From NCBI GenBank assembly GCA_033032865.1, contig JAWHQI010000019.1, forward strand, positions 8,474,001 through 8,538,000: a DNA stretch of 64,000 nucleotides, written 5' to 3'. This document shows positions 12,101 through 22,760 of the stretch, piece after piece. A model generated the notes under the pieces. It had not been told where the DNA came from and made no database searches. It saw only the letters and a program-made list of their open reading frames with translations. This DNA is from Dactylorhiza incarnata. Lineage: Eukaryota > Streptophyta > Magnoliopsida > Asparagales > Orchidaceae. The first letter of the stretch is position 1. Every line of letters begins with the position of its first letter. Position numbers and translations under genes: made by a program.

Positions 12101-12611
12101 TGATCCTAAACCAGTGGCCAAGTTTTTACCTCATGTTGATGAGTTTTGACCTCAATACCCCAAAATAAACACCATACCCTAATTTTGACCTAGTTTGACC
12201 CAACTTGGGTTAATCAATTACCCAACTAAATTAGTCTCAATTGGGCTGAAATTTTTACCAGGGTCATATAATAACCATAAGGATCACCCACCAAAATTTA
12301 GAGTGGATTGGGGGTCATTAGACCCATTAATTAATTAATATTTGAATTATGAAATTATTACAAAAACCTTAAACAAATGTTCTCCTTAAATTCCCATCTT
12401 TTGATATGATAAGGGAATTGATACAATTAGTCTAGGTTTCAATTTTCAAGTCAATCCCATGAACCAATCAAAAGTTAGTCAAGAAAAGGTGACTGCCCTA
12501 CCCTAGGGACCAGTCCTACCACAATGGCTCCACAAGGGGCTACAATGCCCCTATTGGCCTTAAACAAATTTTCATTTATTCTACACACCAAGGGCTACAA
12601 TATTGATATTG
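9125..12611 (-). other. Non-coding region, probable long LTR of gypsy A
   Basis: No credible coding in about 3.5 kb. It lies on the LTR side of the gypsy A primer site, so it is probably its 5' LTR, continuing after the ZK2 insertion at 19004-21272. Visible structure: two degenerate copies of 'gagccacaag...agactaa' (about 10296-10430) and, on the minus strand, a block at 10554-10601 shared with two other families. I could not find a second LTR or a clear TG start. Confidence 0.4.
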
Positions 12612-12616
12612 GGCAC

Positions 12617-14201
12617 TGATGAGTCCAGTTTATATAGTGAGTTCCGGACTCATCTGGGCTAGGTTTCATGCACTTGCACTTCACTTTAGGCCTATATTCA
12701 ATTCTATTTGATCACGTTGCCTATTTCATTGCTTAGTGCACATTTATCCCCATCTTGGTGTGATTTCATGTATTTTTGTTGTCTAGTATATTTTCATGCA
12801 GGTCCAAGGGTTGTGCGACACTCGGGATGGGTTCTGGGGAATTTTCTGTCAAAAAGGCCACTGGTCATGCGTTTTCCTTCGCGCACGACCAGGCGCACGA
12901 CCACTGGTCATGCGTTAATTCCCTTCCCAGACAGAGCGTCTGCGCACGATCACTGGCCTCCTTCGCGCACGACCATTGGTCGTGCGCCACTGACCGTGCG
13001 CTATTTTGCAGTTCATGACTATACGACAGGTTCTTCGCGCACGATCAGAGGCATTTCTTCGCGCACGACCATTAGTCGTGCGCCTGACCGTGCGCGCTTT
13101 TAATTTCTGCTCCGCCTATAAATAGACATGCGCAATTTTAGGTCGGGATCCATCATCCGACTCCGCCCAGCTCCACCCTTTTTGCAGGGTTTCACCTCCT
13201 TCTTCACCGCCCACCTTAGGGAGGAGCTCCGGGCAAGCTTTCAACGCCAAATCGTCGCCGGAGCTTCCTCTTGGCCATCTCCTTCATCTAAGAGCTTCAA
13301 GAAGGGAGTCAATCTAGCTCTCACATTCAAGATTGGAGCAGCTTGTGTGATCATTCCACCGGTTCGTGACACGGAGAAGACGGGTCCATTGGAGAATAGT
13401 GACAGCTCTCTCTACCCCGGACGCAGTTGAGGACCGAGCTTGGACGTGGATTGACAACCCGGCGATTCCTTCCGTGAATCCTCAACAAGACTTCGGAGCC
13501 GGTCGATTTCGCACACTCACCTTCTCTTGCAGTTGATAGCTTAGTTAGGTTTCCTTATTTTTGATGAAGTATACTTTTATTTGTTAACATTAGTATGAAA
13601 TCATGTCTATGTGATTGAGTAATCTTGTTATATTTTCATTTGAGGTGTGCCTTGTGGTGTGGATTATTGTTGTGTTGTGCCGCCCTATCAATTGTTAGTG
13701 GTGTGCTTTGCAAAGAGGTGCTTGCGACCCTCATTCCGCCGTTCTCTCCACTCCATCCGTTAGCCTACTCTTCTATCCGCTTAGCGAAGCGTGGCATAGC
13801 GGCCCGTGTAATCCACTCGCCCTACGAAGCAGCGCGCTCAAGGCCTGCATAGTTCGATTTCGCTTGCCTACTCGTCCATTCGCCCTTGCGACGCAGCGCG
13901 CTCAAGGCCTGCCTAGTCTCCACCCCGCCAAGCGAAGCTTTGCATATCGGCATTATATAGGAGTAGTTGTAGTATTTTTCCTTTATTTTCCACAATCCAA
14001 ATCACCCACTTTCGCACCCATCCGACTAAAGGACTTCAATCTCAAGTCCTGCCTCAATAGTAAACTCCACCTTACTGTGTTCCTTTGAGATCGATACTTG
14101 GGGATTCATTCCCATTTTATATTACTTGAACGATCGGTACACTGCCGTTTCGTGCCACAGTCTTACTACCGCCTATAGCGGTGTGCGAGATTTGCCCATC
14201 A
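12617..14201 (+). repeat. 5' LTR of ZK2 copy 1
   Basis: 1585 bp. It starts with an imperfect terminal hairpin (GATGAGTCC at 12618-12626 pairing with GGACTCATC about 24 nt later) and ends with ACCGC-CTATA-GCGGT about 20 nt before the terminal CA. The part after the TATA box contains a degenerate tandem unit (about 13755-13940) with 'gcgcgctcaaggcctgc' repeated. ORFs inside the LTR are not conserved as proteins. Confidence 0.9.
12862..13124 (+). promoter_or_regulatory. Palindrome array and TATA box of ZK2 copy 1
   Basis: At least six pairs of GCGCACGAYC and GRTCGTGCGC words, several forming near-perfect palindromes with a 1-4 nt centre, fill 12862-13100. CCTATAAATAG follows at 13115-13125. The array is in the same position in the 3' LTR and in the LTRs of copies 2-4. 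Role unknown; possible protein-binding sites or hairpins. Confidence 0.65.
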
Positions 14202-14207
14202 AGTTTT

Positions 14208-14224
14208 TGGCGCCGTTGCCGGGG
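14208..14224 (+). other. Primer binding site of ZK2 copy 1
   Basis: TGGCGCCGTTGCCGGGG starts six bases after the LTR end. It matches the tRNA-Asp-type site known from Athila elements. Copy 3 has the same site at 51306-51322. Confidence 0.85.
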
Positions 14225-14414
14225 AACACAGTCGTGTGAGTTTTCTGGAGAGGGAGAATCTGAGATTTAAGCCCTTTTCATTTGTTTATCGCATTTTTGT
14301 TTTATTTCTTCTTAATATGTTTTACTGTTTATATTAGGCTGTTAAGTAAATTTTTGTTGGGTGTATTATTTTGCACAATAGTATTTTCTGTTTGAATCAT
14401 TTCATCTTCACACC

Positions 14415-15653
14415 ATGTGGTCATCATTTAATATTCGTTGCCATTTTTGTGGAGATATCTCTCACGCTAGTGATAGATGTCCAAAGGGAGATAATGGCCC
14501 TAGCACTCCTTCCCCAACATATGGAGCACCGACTTCGTCTGGTACTCCATATGCTGCGCGGAAGTCTAATGGCTATTCTGCTGCGCCTTTACCGTCATAC
14601 TTCTTTTCAGCTTCAGCACCCGCTGTGCCAAAGAAGCCTGTAAGGCAGTGCTTGTTTTGTCAGAGCATGGATCATGCCTTGAAGGACTGTGCTGATTATC
14701 TTCGCCAATTGGACGAGGATGACGAGCCGGATGTCCGGATCATCCCGAGTCCTACTTCCGGCAGCACACCTTCAACATCCGGTTATGTGTCAGTGTCACC
14801 TTCATCTTATGAAGGGTATGATGTGGACACAGTCACTAGATGTGTGGTTGATCTGGGCACTGACATGACTGAGCCCATCTCCCCTGTACATCCATCACCG
14901 TGCGTAGATTCGATTCTTTGTGAGGAATCGGTGCTTGACATTTATCCAAGCACTATTCCTCCCCCTGTTGTGAACTCTACTACATTTGTCTCTGATGACA
15001 TTATTGAGGATGTTTCGCAGGATAAGGCAGGTGATTTATGTGTTGTGCCAATTCCTATGGATGAGGATATTTTCCAAGGTGACGAGGATTTTACCTCAGC
15101 ACCGGTGGAGGAAGTCCAAATCGTGGAGGAGGTCACTGATGAACCTACCGAGCCCTGCAACATTGTCGATGATGCTGACATTATTTTACTTTCCCAATCT
15201 AATGGGAGTGAGACCGGAGCCACTCCCCGATCTTCTATTTATTTATGTTCTTCTTCTGATTTATTTCTTCATCCCCCTTCTATTTCTGAGCATGTGCAGG
15301 TTGAGTCTTCGCAGGTACTTCAGGAGGACTTGGAGCATTCTGCTCAGGTCAATGTTGAGCGCATCACCTTATGCGAGGAGGTTTATTCCTCCTCTATAAG
15401 GGAAGCCTCATACATTGGCTTTTCCTCCTGCTGCCTCCCCGACGACACCTTGCTTGGCAAGGATTTTTTGTGTGAGATGAGTGAGGCTTATTCCTCCTCC
15501 TCATCTTACATTCTGTTTCCTCTACCTGTGCGTTGCAGGTATTATTATTCAGGTAGAGGAGTGACTGTTTTATCACCGTATCGGTACTCGTTACCGAAAC
15601 GGATGATAGAACAGTTACCTGTTCATTTTTCTTTTCATAGGCCCATTAGCTAG
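14415..15653 (+). CDS. ZK2 ORF: double CCHC zinc-knuckle acidic protein (412 aa)
   Basis: The only long ORF of the element, in the gag position about 190 nt after the primer site. The ATG at 14415 has A at -3 and is matched by the start in copy 3 (51516); a six-codon upstream ORF lies at 14317-14337. Two perfect CX2CX4HX4C knuckles occupy residues 9-22 and 79-92, suggesting nucleic-acid binding as in nucleocapsid. The rest is rich in Ser, Pro, Asp and Glu, with conserved stretches such as DVDTVTRC, EPISPVH, CEESVLD and FVSDDI, and a C-terminus GRGVTVLSPYRY...EQLPVHF...PIS shared by three copies. No capsid, protease or polymerase domain is recognised. It could be a reduced gag acting with a helper, or a different accessory protein. 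Reality of the ORF is well supported; function is inferred. Confidence 0.8.
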   Translation: MWSSFNIRCHFCGDISHASDRCPKGDNGPSTPSPTYGAPTSSGTPYAARKSNGYSAAPLPSYFFSASAPAVPKKPVRQCLFCQSMDHALKDCADYLRQLDEDDEPDVRIIPSPTSGSTPSTSGYVSVSPSSYEGYDVDTVTRCVVDLGTDMTEPISPVHPSPCVDSILCEESVLDIYPSTIPPPVVNSTTFVSDDIIEDVSQDKAGDLCVVPIPMDEDIFQGDEDFTSAPVEEVQIVEEVTDEPTEPCNIVDDADIILLSQSNGSETGATPRSSIYLCSSSDLFLHPPSISEHVQVESSQVLQEDLEHSAQVNVERITLCEEVYSSSIREASYIGFSSCCLPDDTLLGKDFLCEMSEAYSSSSSYILFPLPVRCRYYYSGRGVTVLSPYRYSLPKRMIEQLPVHFSFHRPIS

Positions 15654-17413
15654 AACTGCACAGTAGTTGAATAAGTCGTGCTGGGAGGACAATAACCCCA
15701 GTAGTTATCTCATCTTTTTTGCATTTTATTTTTCATGTCCATCTTAATTTCATTTTTTATTTTTAGTATATTTTTGCTTTTGTCTTGCGGAGCTCACCCA
15801 CCTTGCAGGAATTCATTGCAAATCTTATAAGGCGGTGGTTGTGATTCTTCGTATGGTGGTGGCACGGCCTCGGTCATTCACGCGTCTTCTGGTATGCTCA
15901 CTAGCTGAGCATGGGGTAACCTCTCTCCCTGTCTCTTTCTGATTTTCATTTCAATATCATGTGATGTACTTCTTAGGTTAAGTCTGGGGGAGAGCTAGTA
16001 TTTGTTACCCAATGCACGTGCACACTGCATATGCATACTAGAAGCTTTTATTGATTTATTTTGTTTAGATCATTGCATCACACACCACTTGCACCCACTT
16101 GAGCGCGTGCTTAGCTGTGTGTGTGCAACGAGTTAAACTCATTTCTTGAGCAAGATTCGGGCAAATCATCGTGCTGGCTTAGGATTGTGAAACGGAGTAA
16201 AATGTTGACTCTTGCAGTGTCCTAGTCGAGTGCTCTCGTTTCATGTAGAAATTTGAGTAGATTTAATTTTTCTGTATGCTTATAGTTTTATATTTTTTCT
16301 ATTTGCGTCAATATTGTTTATTCTACTCAAAAATGGTGAATTCGGTGTGAATCAAACGGTAGCTTAGGGATGTGTGTAGCCGGGCATTAGGTTTGCATTG
16401 CTCGAGTCGGGAGGACGGATAGCCTTTTTCGTTGGCTAAGAACTTGCCCCAAGCTATTCTCGAAGCATGGGTATAGGTTAGTTCAGTGCACGAACGTGAT
16501 GTAGGCCCTCATTTTGGCCCGGTTGAGCTTTGTACCGATCCTAATGTCTTATCCTCGTTAGCCCCGTTGTGCCTACCCCTTCTTTTGATTCAGCTCCACC
16601 ATTATTTCACCAAAGCCTCATAGTCGATCCTAGTCGCGCACCCAAGTCAATCTTTAGTATTTTATATTTTCATTCAGGGTGTTGATGTGGTGAATATTTT
16701 TGTGAAAATGTGGATGTGCTTCAATGTTTAATCTGCTGATTATGTTGTGAAAAAATGAAAAGAGAAAAAGAAAATTGAAAAAAAAAATGGATATAGAAAG
16801 AAAATGTTTAATTGAAAATAATTTTTGATTTGTATTTGGGAGTGGGCAGTGCACACACCCATTGTTAAAAAGTAAAGTCTGGGGGTGTGGTGTACTCTCA
16901 TACATTTAGGTTAGCGGATAGATTATTTTTTTATGCTAGCTCATTTGGGTTTGGTGCGTAGCCTCCATGTTTATCCTTGTTTACCTCACTGAAACCCAAG
17001 CCCCATCTTCACCTAAAGTCCTACTGATTCGTGCGTGAGCCAAACCAGTGCCGTGGAGAGAGTGCGAACAGGCAAGCCTATGGTCACCGACATTGGTGGA
17101 TTCCTTTGGAGGTTGTCCTGAGCCCCGATCTTTGGCAATGCTCACCTTAGAGATTAGTTTATTTTCTCCCTACGCGTGACCGGATGATTCACCGTGATTC
17201 TATTTTTGAGTAGTAATAAATTTTTGATACGCATTTTAGAAAAGTACAAACTGTTATGCATACTTAGAAATTTCCTCTGTTATATTTTTATGCGTGCGAG
17301 CACGCGACTTCGCATGGTACTCTGTGTCGCAATTTCTCTGTTAGCTAGTTGTTTTTCTCCGTCTGCTTAGATTTTGTTTGCTCGGGACGTACAAACAGGT
17401 AAGTCTGGGGGTG
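15654..17413 (+). other. Non-coding 3' interior of ZK2 copy 1 with PPT-like tracts
   Basis: No coding. Blocks conserved in copies 2 and 3 include 15669-15710 (AATAAGTCGTGCTGGGA... ACCCCAGTAGTTATCT) and 16435-16470 (GCTAAGAACTTGCCCCAAG... GAAGCATGG). AAGTCTGGGGG occurs three times, near 15979, 16873 and 17401; only the last borders the 3' LTR and should be the working polypurine tract. Confidence 0.65.
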
Positions 17414-18998
17414 TGATGAGTCCAGTTTATATAGTGAGTTCCAGACTCATCTGGCTTAGGTTTCATGCACTTGCACTTCACTTTAGGCATATATTCAATT
17501 CTATTTGATCACGTTGCCTATTTCATTGCTTAGTGCACATTTATCCCCATCTTGGTGTGATTTCATGTATTTTTATGGTCTAGTATATTTTCATGCAGGT
17601 CCAAGGGTTGTGCGACACTCGGGATGGGTTCTGGGGAATTTTCTGTCAAGAAGGCCACTGGTCGTGCATTTTCCTTCGCGCACGACCAAGCGCACGACCA
17701 TTGGTCGTGCGTTAATTCCCTTCCCAGATAGAGCGTCTGCGCACGATCACTGGCCTCCTTCGCGCACGACCATTGGTCGTGCGCCACTGACCGTGCGCTA
17801 TTTCGCACTTCATGACTATACGACAGGTTCTTCGCGCACGATCAGAGGCATTTCTTTGCGCACGACCACTGGTCGTGCGCCTGACCGTGCGCGCTGTTAA
17901 TTTCTGCTCCGCCTATAAATAGACATGCGCGATTTTAGGTCGGGATCCATCATCCGACTCCGACCAGCTCCGCCCTTTTTGCAGGGTTTCACCTCCTTCT
18001 TCACCGCCCACCTTAGGGAGGAGCTCCGGGCAAGCTTTCAACGCCAAATCGTCGCCGGAGCTTCCTCTTGGCCATCTCCTTCATCTAAGAGCTTCAAGAA
18101 GGGAGTCAATTTAGCTCTCACATTCAAGATCGGAGCAGCTTGTGTGATCATTCCACCGGTTCGTGACACGAAGAAGATGGGTCCATTGGAGAGTAGTGAC
18201 AGCTCTCTCTACCCCGGACGAAGTTGAGGACCGAGCTTTTACGTGGATTGACAACCCGGCGATTCTTTCCGTGAATCCTCAACAAGACTTCGGAGCCGAT
18301 CGAGTTCGCACACTCACCTTCTCTTGCAGTTGATAGCTTAGTTAGGTTTCTTTATTTTTGATGAAGTATACTTTTATTTGTTAACATTAGTATGAAATCA
18401 TGTCTATGTGATTGAGTAATCTTGTTATATTTTCATTTGAGGTGTGCCTTATGGTGTGGATTATCGTTGTGTTGTGCCGCCCTAACAATTGTTAGTGGTG
18501 TGCTTTGCGAAGAGGTGCTTGCGACCCTCATTCCGCCGTTCTCTCCACTCCATCCGTTAGCCTACTCTTCCATCTGCCTAGCGAAGCGTGGCATAGCGGC
18601 CCGTGTAATCCACTCGCCCTACGAAGCAGCGCGCTCAAGGCCTGCATTGTTCGATTTCGCTTGCCTACTCATCCATTCGCCCTTGCGACGCAGCGCGCTC
18701 AAGGCCTGCCTAGTCTCCATCCCGCCAAGCGAAGCTTTGCATAGCGGCATTGCATAGGAGTAGTTGTAGTATTTTTCCTTTATTTTCCACAATCCAAATC
18801 ACCCACTTTCGCACCCATCCGACTAAAGGACTTCAATCTCAAGTCCTGCCTCAATAGTAAACTCAACCTTACTGTGTTCCTTTGAGATCGATACTTGTGG
18901 ATTCATTCCCATTTTATATTACTTGAACGATCAGTACACTGCCGTTTCGTGCCGCAGTCTTACTACCGCATATAGCGGTGTGCGAGATTTGCCCATCA
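17414..18998 (+). repeat. 3' LTR of ZK2 copy 1
   Basis: 1585 bp, colinear with the 5' LTR (offset 4797). The palindrome array lies at about 17661-17897 and TATAAATA at 17914-17921. It ends CCCATCA at 18998, followed by the GGCAC duplication. Confidence 0.9.
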
Positions 18999-19003
18999 GG
19001 CAC

Positions 19004-21272
19004 TTTTTCATTTGAGGGGCCTTACTATTTTTAATAATTAAAACAAAACACTGCTCAAAGTGTGACATAAATACATATTATGACATAATATAAATATTTG
19101 AACCCTGCACGGATCTTGGCGCAGATCATGCGGCAGATGGCTTTCTTCTTCCTTTAGCCAAGGGCTGAGATGTTCCTGTCCTGGGCTCACTTCCTACTCA
19201 CATTGCCGGCCACCTGAGCGCCACCCCGGCCGACCAATGCCACCACCACCTTCGTTGAGGAGGTGGCCGGCGATTAGGGGTGATTGGCCGGCCGGAGGTG
19301 GCCGTAGTGAGGGGTTATGTGCGGGGGAAAGAGGGCTCGAAAAGAGACCCTTCGGAAGCGCGATCCGAGCCCAATTGAGCCTGAATCAAGCCCTGAAAAT
19401 TTAAAGGATCTAGCACTAGAGGAGAGGAAGCGGACCGGACCTGTATGGGTGCTTGGTGGCGCGTATTCCTGCGAGTTGCCATTGCTGGTGGTGGATATTT
19501 TGGTGCCATGCCGATCTAGGCCTCCTCTGCACGATTCTCACTAGAAGGTTGGGGGTTTTCTTCCTCTCTGGTCACTGAAGGTAATGGGGGTTTCAATTCG
19601 AGCTTGTGGTGGCTTTATTCCTCAAAGCCATTAATGGACATTAACTAGAATTTTTGTTACACTTGGGGGGGGGGGGGGGGGGATGAATTGGCCATCAATT
19701 AGGCCGGGAAGAAGCTATAAACTTCTCCTCTCCCCAAGGGGAGATGAATGGTGTCATCAATTGCTCAGATTGGGGGTTTCTTCTTCCTCCCCCATAACTC
19801 CCCTCTCTTTCTCTCTCTTCCAAATTGGGCTCTCTCTCACTCCTGGCCAACTCTCTTCAAATTGAATGGCCAACTCAGCAGCATTCAATCCCCATTAGGT
19901 GGTGGACCACATCAATTGGGTCTAGCTCAAGTGGGTTGGGTTCAATTTGGGTAAAGTTGGTCATTTTGACCTAATTTTTGGATAAGGTTGACTTTGGTCA
20001 AATTGACCACTTGGGTTGACCACAATGGGTGGGTAGTGACCCATTGGACTCAATTATGGGTTAGGAAGGTTTAGGTGGAGTCAATTTGGACCGGTGAGGG
20101 TGAATTGCCCCTTAATAGGGCACTTTGACCAAAATAGGGCTAGAGTTGACTTCAATAAAATTGGCCAAATTGGAGGTCCCATGATGGGGCTTTTTGGTCC
20201 ATTAGGTCCCTAGTGTCCTTATAAGTGTAGGAGCAGGGTAAAGTTGGCATGATGGAGGCCAATTGACCCTAAATTGAGTTAGCTTGACCAATTTAGGGTT
20301 AAGGTTGACTTTGGTCAAATTGGCCTCTTTGGTTGACCCCAATGGGTCCCTGATGCCCTAAGGGAACCCCAAATGAGTTAGGGATGTTATGGTGGGGTCA
20401 AAGGGTCAGGGTGAGGCCCTAATGTCCAACCCTAGGCCAGGTATCTGAAAACTGCTATATGCAGACCACTTGGGTTTTCTCCTTCTCACCCAAGCTCACA
20501 TGATCTAAAGCTCTTCCTATGGTTTTGTCATGACCTAGTCATGACAAACCAACTTGGTGGTCTAGCTGTTTGGGGTATATTACAACTAGAGTTCATGGTA
20601 TGACCCTAGGTCAACCTGAACTTAGGAAAATTACTATAAGCACCCCAAAAGTGCACAAGTCAACCTAGGCCAATCTACTTCAAATTGGACTCACCAAATT
20701 AAATTGGACTTACCAACAGGTCCATAACCCTGGAAGAGGCCCAAGTGAACCAAAAGACCCATCATAGGGTCACCAAGTTTGGCCAATTTGACCAAATCAA
20801 CCTTAGGTCAAAATAGGGTAACATAGGCCAATTCAACACAATTGGGTCAATCAGACTTGATATGATCAAATTGACCCCACCAATAGATAGTAAACCTATA
20901 AAGGAGTGATATGGACCCAAAAGCCCAATCATGGGGTCACCAATTGGTTCAATTTGACCAAAGTCAAACTTAGGTCAACATAAGCCAATCCTTCATCAAT
21001 AGGTTCAATTGATCCCCAAAACATGAAATTGGCTTCACCCCTAGTCTTAGCCCATCATGGGGGACCCAATTGACCCAAAAAAACCCATCATGAGGTCTTA
21101 AATTTGACTAAATTGACCAAAGTCAACTTTTCCCCAATTTTGGTCAAACCCACACATATTGGCAAAATTGGCCAAAATGGGGCACCACCATGACCCAATC
21201 AACATTTAGTGGTGTCAAGGGACTCAAGAACAACACATTGGACCAGTCAACTCACCAATTGACTAAGTCAAC
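19004..21272. other. Non-coding region dense in TTGAC words
   Basis: The TSD shows that this was contiguous with 12611 before ZK2 copy 1 inserted, so it is probably the outer part of the gypsy A LTR. No coding is seen. An 18-G run sits at 19665-19682. From about 19941 to 21272 TTGAC/GTCAA words (W-box core when followed by C/T) occur roughly thirty times in 1.3 kb, far above the two or three expected by chance. The region stops at the end of the ZK2 copy 2 LTR. Confidence 0.5.
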
Positions 21273-22760
21273 TGATGCGCAAATCTTAGCACACCGCTAT
21301 AGGCGGTAGCAAGACTGCGGAACGAAACGGCAGTGTACCGATCGTTCAAGTAATAGAAAATGTGGGAGTGAATCCCCAAGTATAGATCTTGAAGGAACAC
21401 TGTAAGGTGGAGCTAACTATCGAGAAAGTACTTGAGATTGAAGTCCTTTTATCGGATGGGATGCGGAAACGAGGGATTTGGTTTGTGGAAAATAAAGAGA
21501 AAAATATTACAACTACTCATATGCAATGCCGCTATGCAAAGCTTCGCTAGGCGGGATGGAGACTACGTAGGCCTTGAGCGCGCTACTTCGGAAGGGCGGA
21601 TAGACGAGTAGGCAAACGTAATGAGGGTCGCAAGCACCTCTTCAACAAGCACGCCACTAGCAATTGCTAGTGTGGCACACGAACGTGACAACGGGATGGA
21701 GGATGGAATGGGGCGCACCTCAAGCAACTCAAACAATAAAGCATTTCACATAAACATGAAATATATAGAAATACAAACTAGTTTAAGTGCTACTTCATCG
21801 TACTAATAAAGATCTACAACATATACACATCAATAAGAGAAAAACAAGGCAAGAAATCGACCGAATCCGAAGGATCGTTGTAGATTCACGGTTGGAATCG
21901 CCGGGTTGTCAATCCGCGTCCAAGCTCGGTCCGCAACTACGTCCGGGGTAGAGAGAGCTGTCACGACTCTCCAATGAGCCCGTCTTCTTCGTCTCACAAT
22001 CCGGTAAAGGTTGCAATCTTCCCCTTGCTTGATGGTAATGGCGGCTAGATCTCCTTTGAAGCTATAGGATGAAGGAGGAGGCCTAGATGATCTCCGGGCT
22101 CAAGATAGGCGTGAAGAATAGTCCCGGAGCACCTCCTGGTGGTGGAAGATGATGCTGGGGGCGGAAGAGGCGAACAGGACTCGAAACGGCGGAGCAAAAT
22201 GATCGTCCGACCTAATTTCGCGGGCTGTATATTTATAGAAAACAGGGCGCACGATCAGTGGCGCACGACCAGTGGTCGTGCGCACTGAAAGTTAATGATC
22301 GTGCGCGCTGTGCCCAAAAACCTGCAAAACAAAACTACAGAAAATAATAATGCGCACGATCGAACGCACGACCGTGCGTAAAAATGTACGACCAAATTCA
22401 GAAAGCAACTTTGGGCTGCAAATGAACACGCACGATCGGCGGCGCACGATCAGTGGTCGTGCGCAGTATAGCCAGTGATCGTGCGTAGTATTCCTGTATA
22501 GATTTGTACCGGGAACACCTGCACGACCCCTGTTCCAGCATAAACACTGATCGAAACCACTGAAAGTGGCACAAAACACAGCATGAAAGACAGTAAGAAT
22601 AATAAACATGAAAATACACAAAAATGGGCCTAAAAGTGCACTTTGCGTGGAATAATAGACGACTATCAAATATGAGCGAAAATATGTCTATAGTGTAGTG
22701 CTTTGACTAAATAATCGGCCCAGGTGAGTCCAAAAATGTGTATATAATTGGGACTCATCA
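21273..22760 (-). repeat. 3' LTR of ZK2 copy 2
   Basis: Minus-strand start TGATGAGTCCC at 22760 and end GCGCATCA at 21273 (1488 bp). The ACCGCC-TATA-GCGGT palindrome near the end and the hairpin at the start are kept. It is clearly diverged from copy 1. Confidence 0.85.
22230..22487 (-). promoter_or_regulatory. Palindrome array and TATA box of ZK2 copy 2
   Basis: TATAAATA lies on the minus strand at 22237-22230. Upstream of it are GCGCACGACC...GGTCGTGCGC words in three groups (22249-22308, 22351-22380, 22431-22487). Confidence 0.6.

Larger units (their letters stand above)
12617..18998 (+). mobile_element. ZK2 element copy 1: complete non-autonomous LTR retrotransposon
   Basis: A 6382-bp element flanked by the 5-bp duplication GGCAC (12612-12616 and 18999-19003). 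Both LTRs are 1585 bp, start TGATGAGTCC and end CCCATCA. A tRNA-Asp-type primer site follows the 5' LTR and a purine-rich tract precedes the 3' LTR. The interior holds one 412-aa ORF and about 1.7 kb of non-coding sequence, with no pol. By eye the LTRs differ at roughly 50 sites (about 3%) without length change, a fairly recent insertion. Reverse transcriptase and integrase must come from another element; the PBS type and TGAT...ATCA ends point to an Athila-like helper (inference). Confidence 0.9.

Noticed and set aside
12616..12660. CTGATGAGTCC at the LTR start resembles a hammerhead ribozyme core
   Set aside because: The stem closes (GGACTCATC), but the required GAAA box and the other helices are absent.
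12708..13103. 131-codon ORF in ZK2 LTRs (also 17505-17900)
   Set aside because: It consists of translated palindrome repeats and is not kept in copies 2 and 4.
16654..16905. Minus-strand ORF in the ZK2 interior
   Set aside because: Low-complexity poly-Phe reading of an A-rich stretch; no counterpart in other copies.
19315..19560. Short ORFs on both strands of a GC-rich stretch, possible host exon
   Set aside because: No protein similarity recognised, overlapping in opposite strands, and the region is probably part of a retrotransposon LTR.
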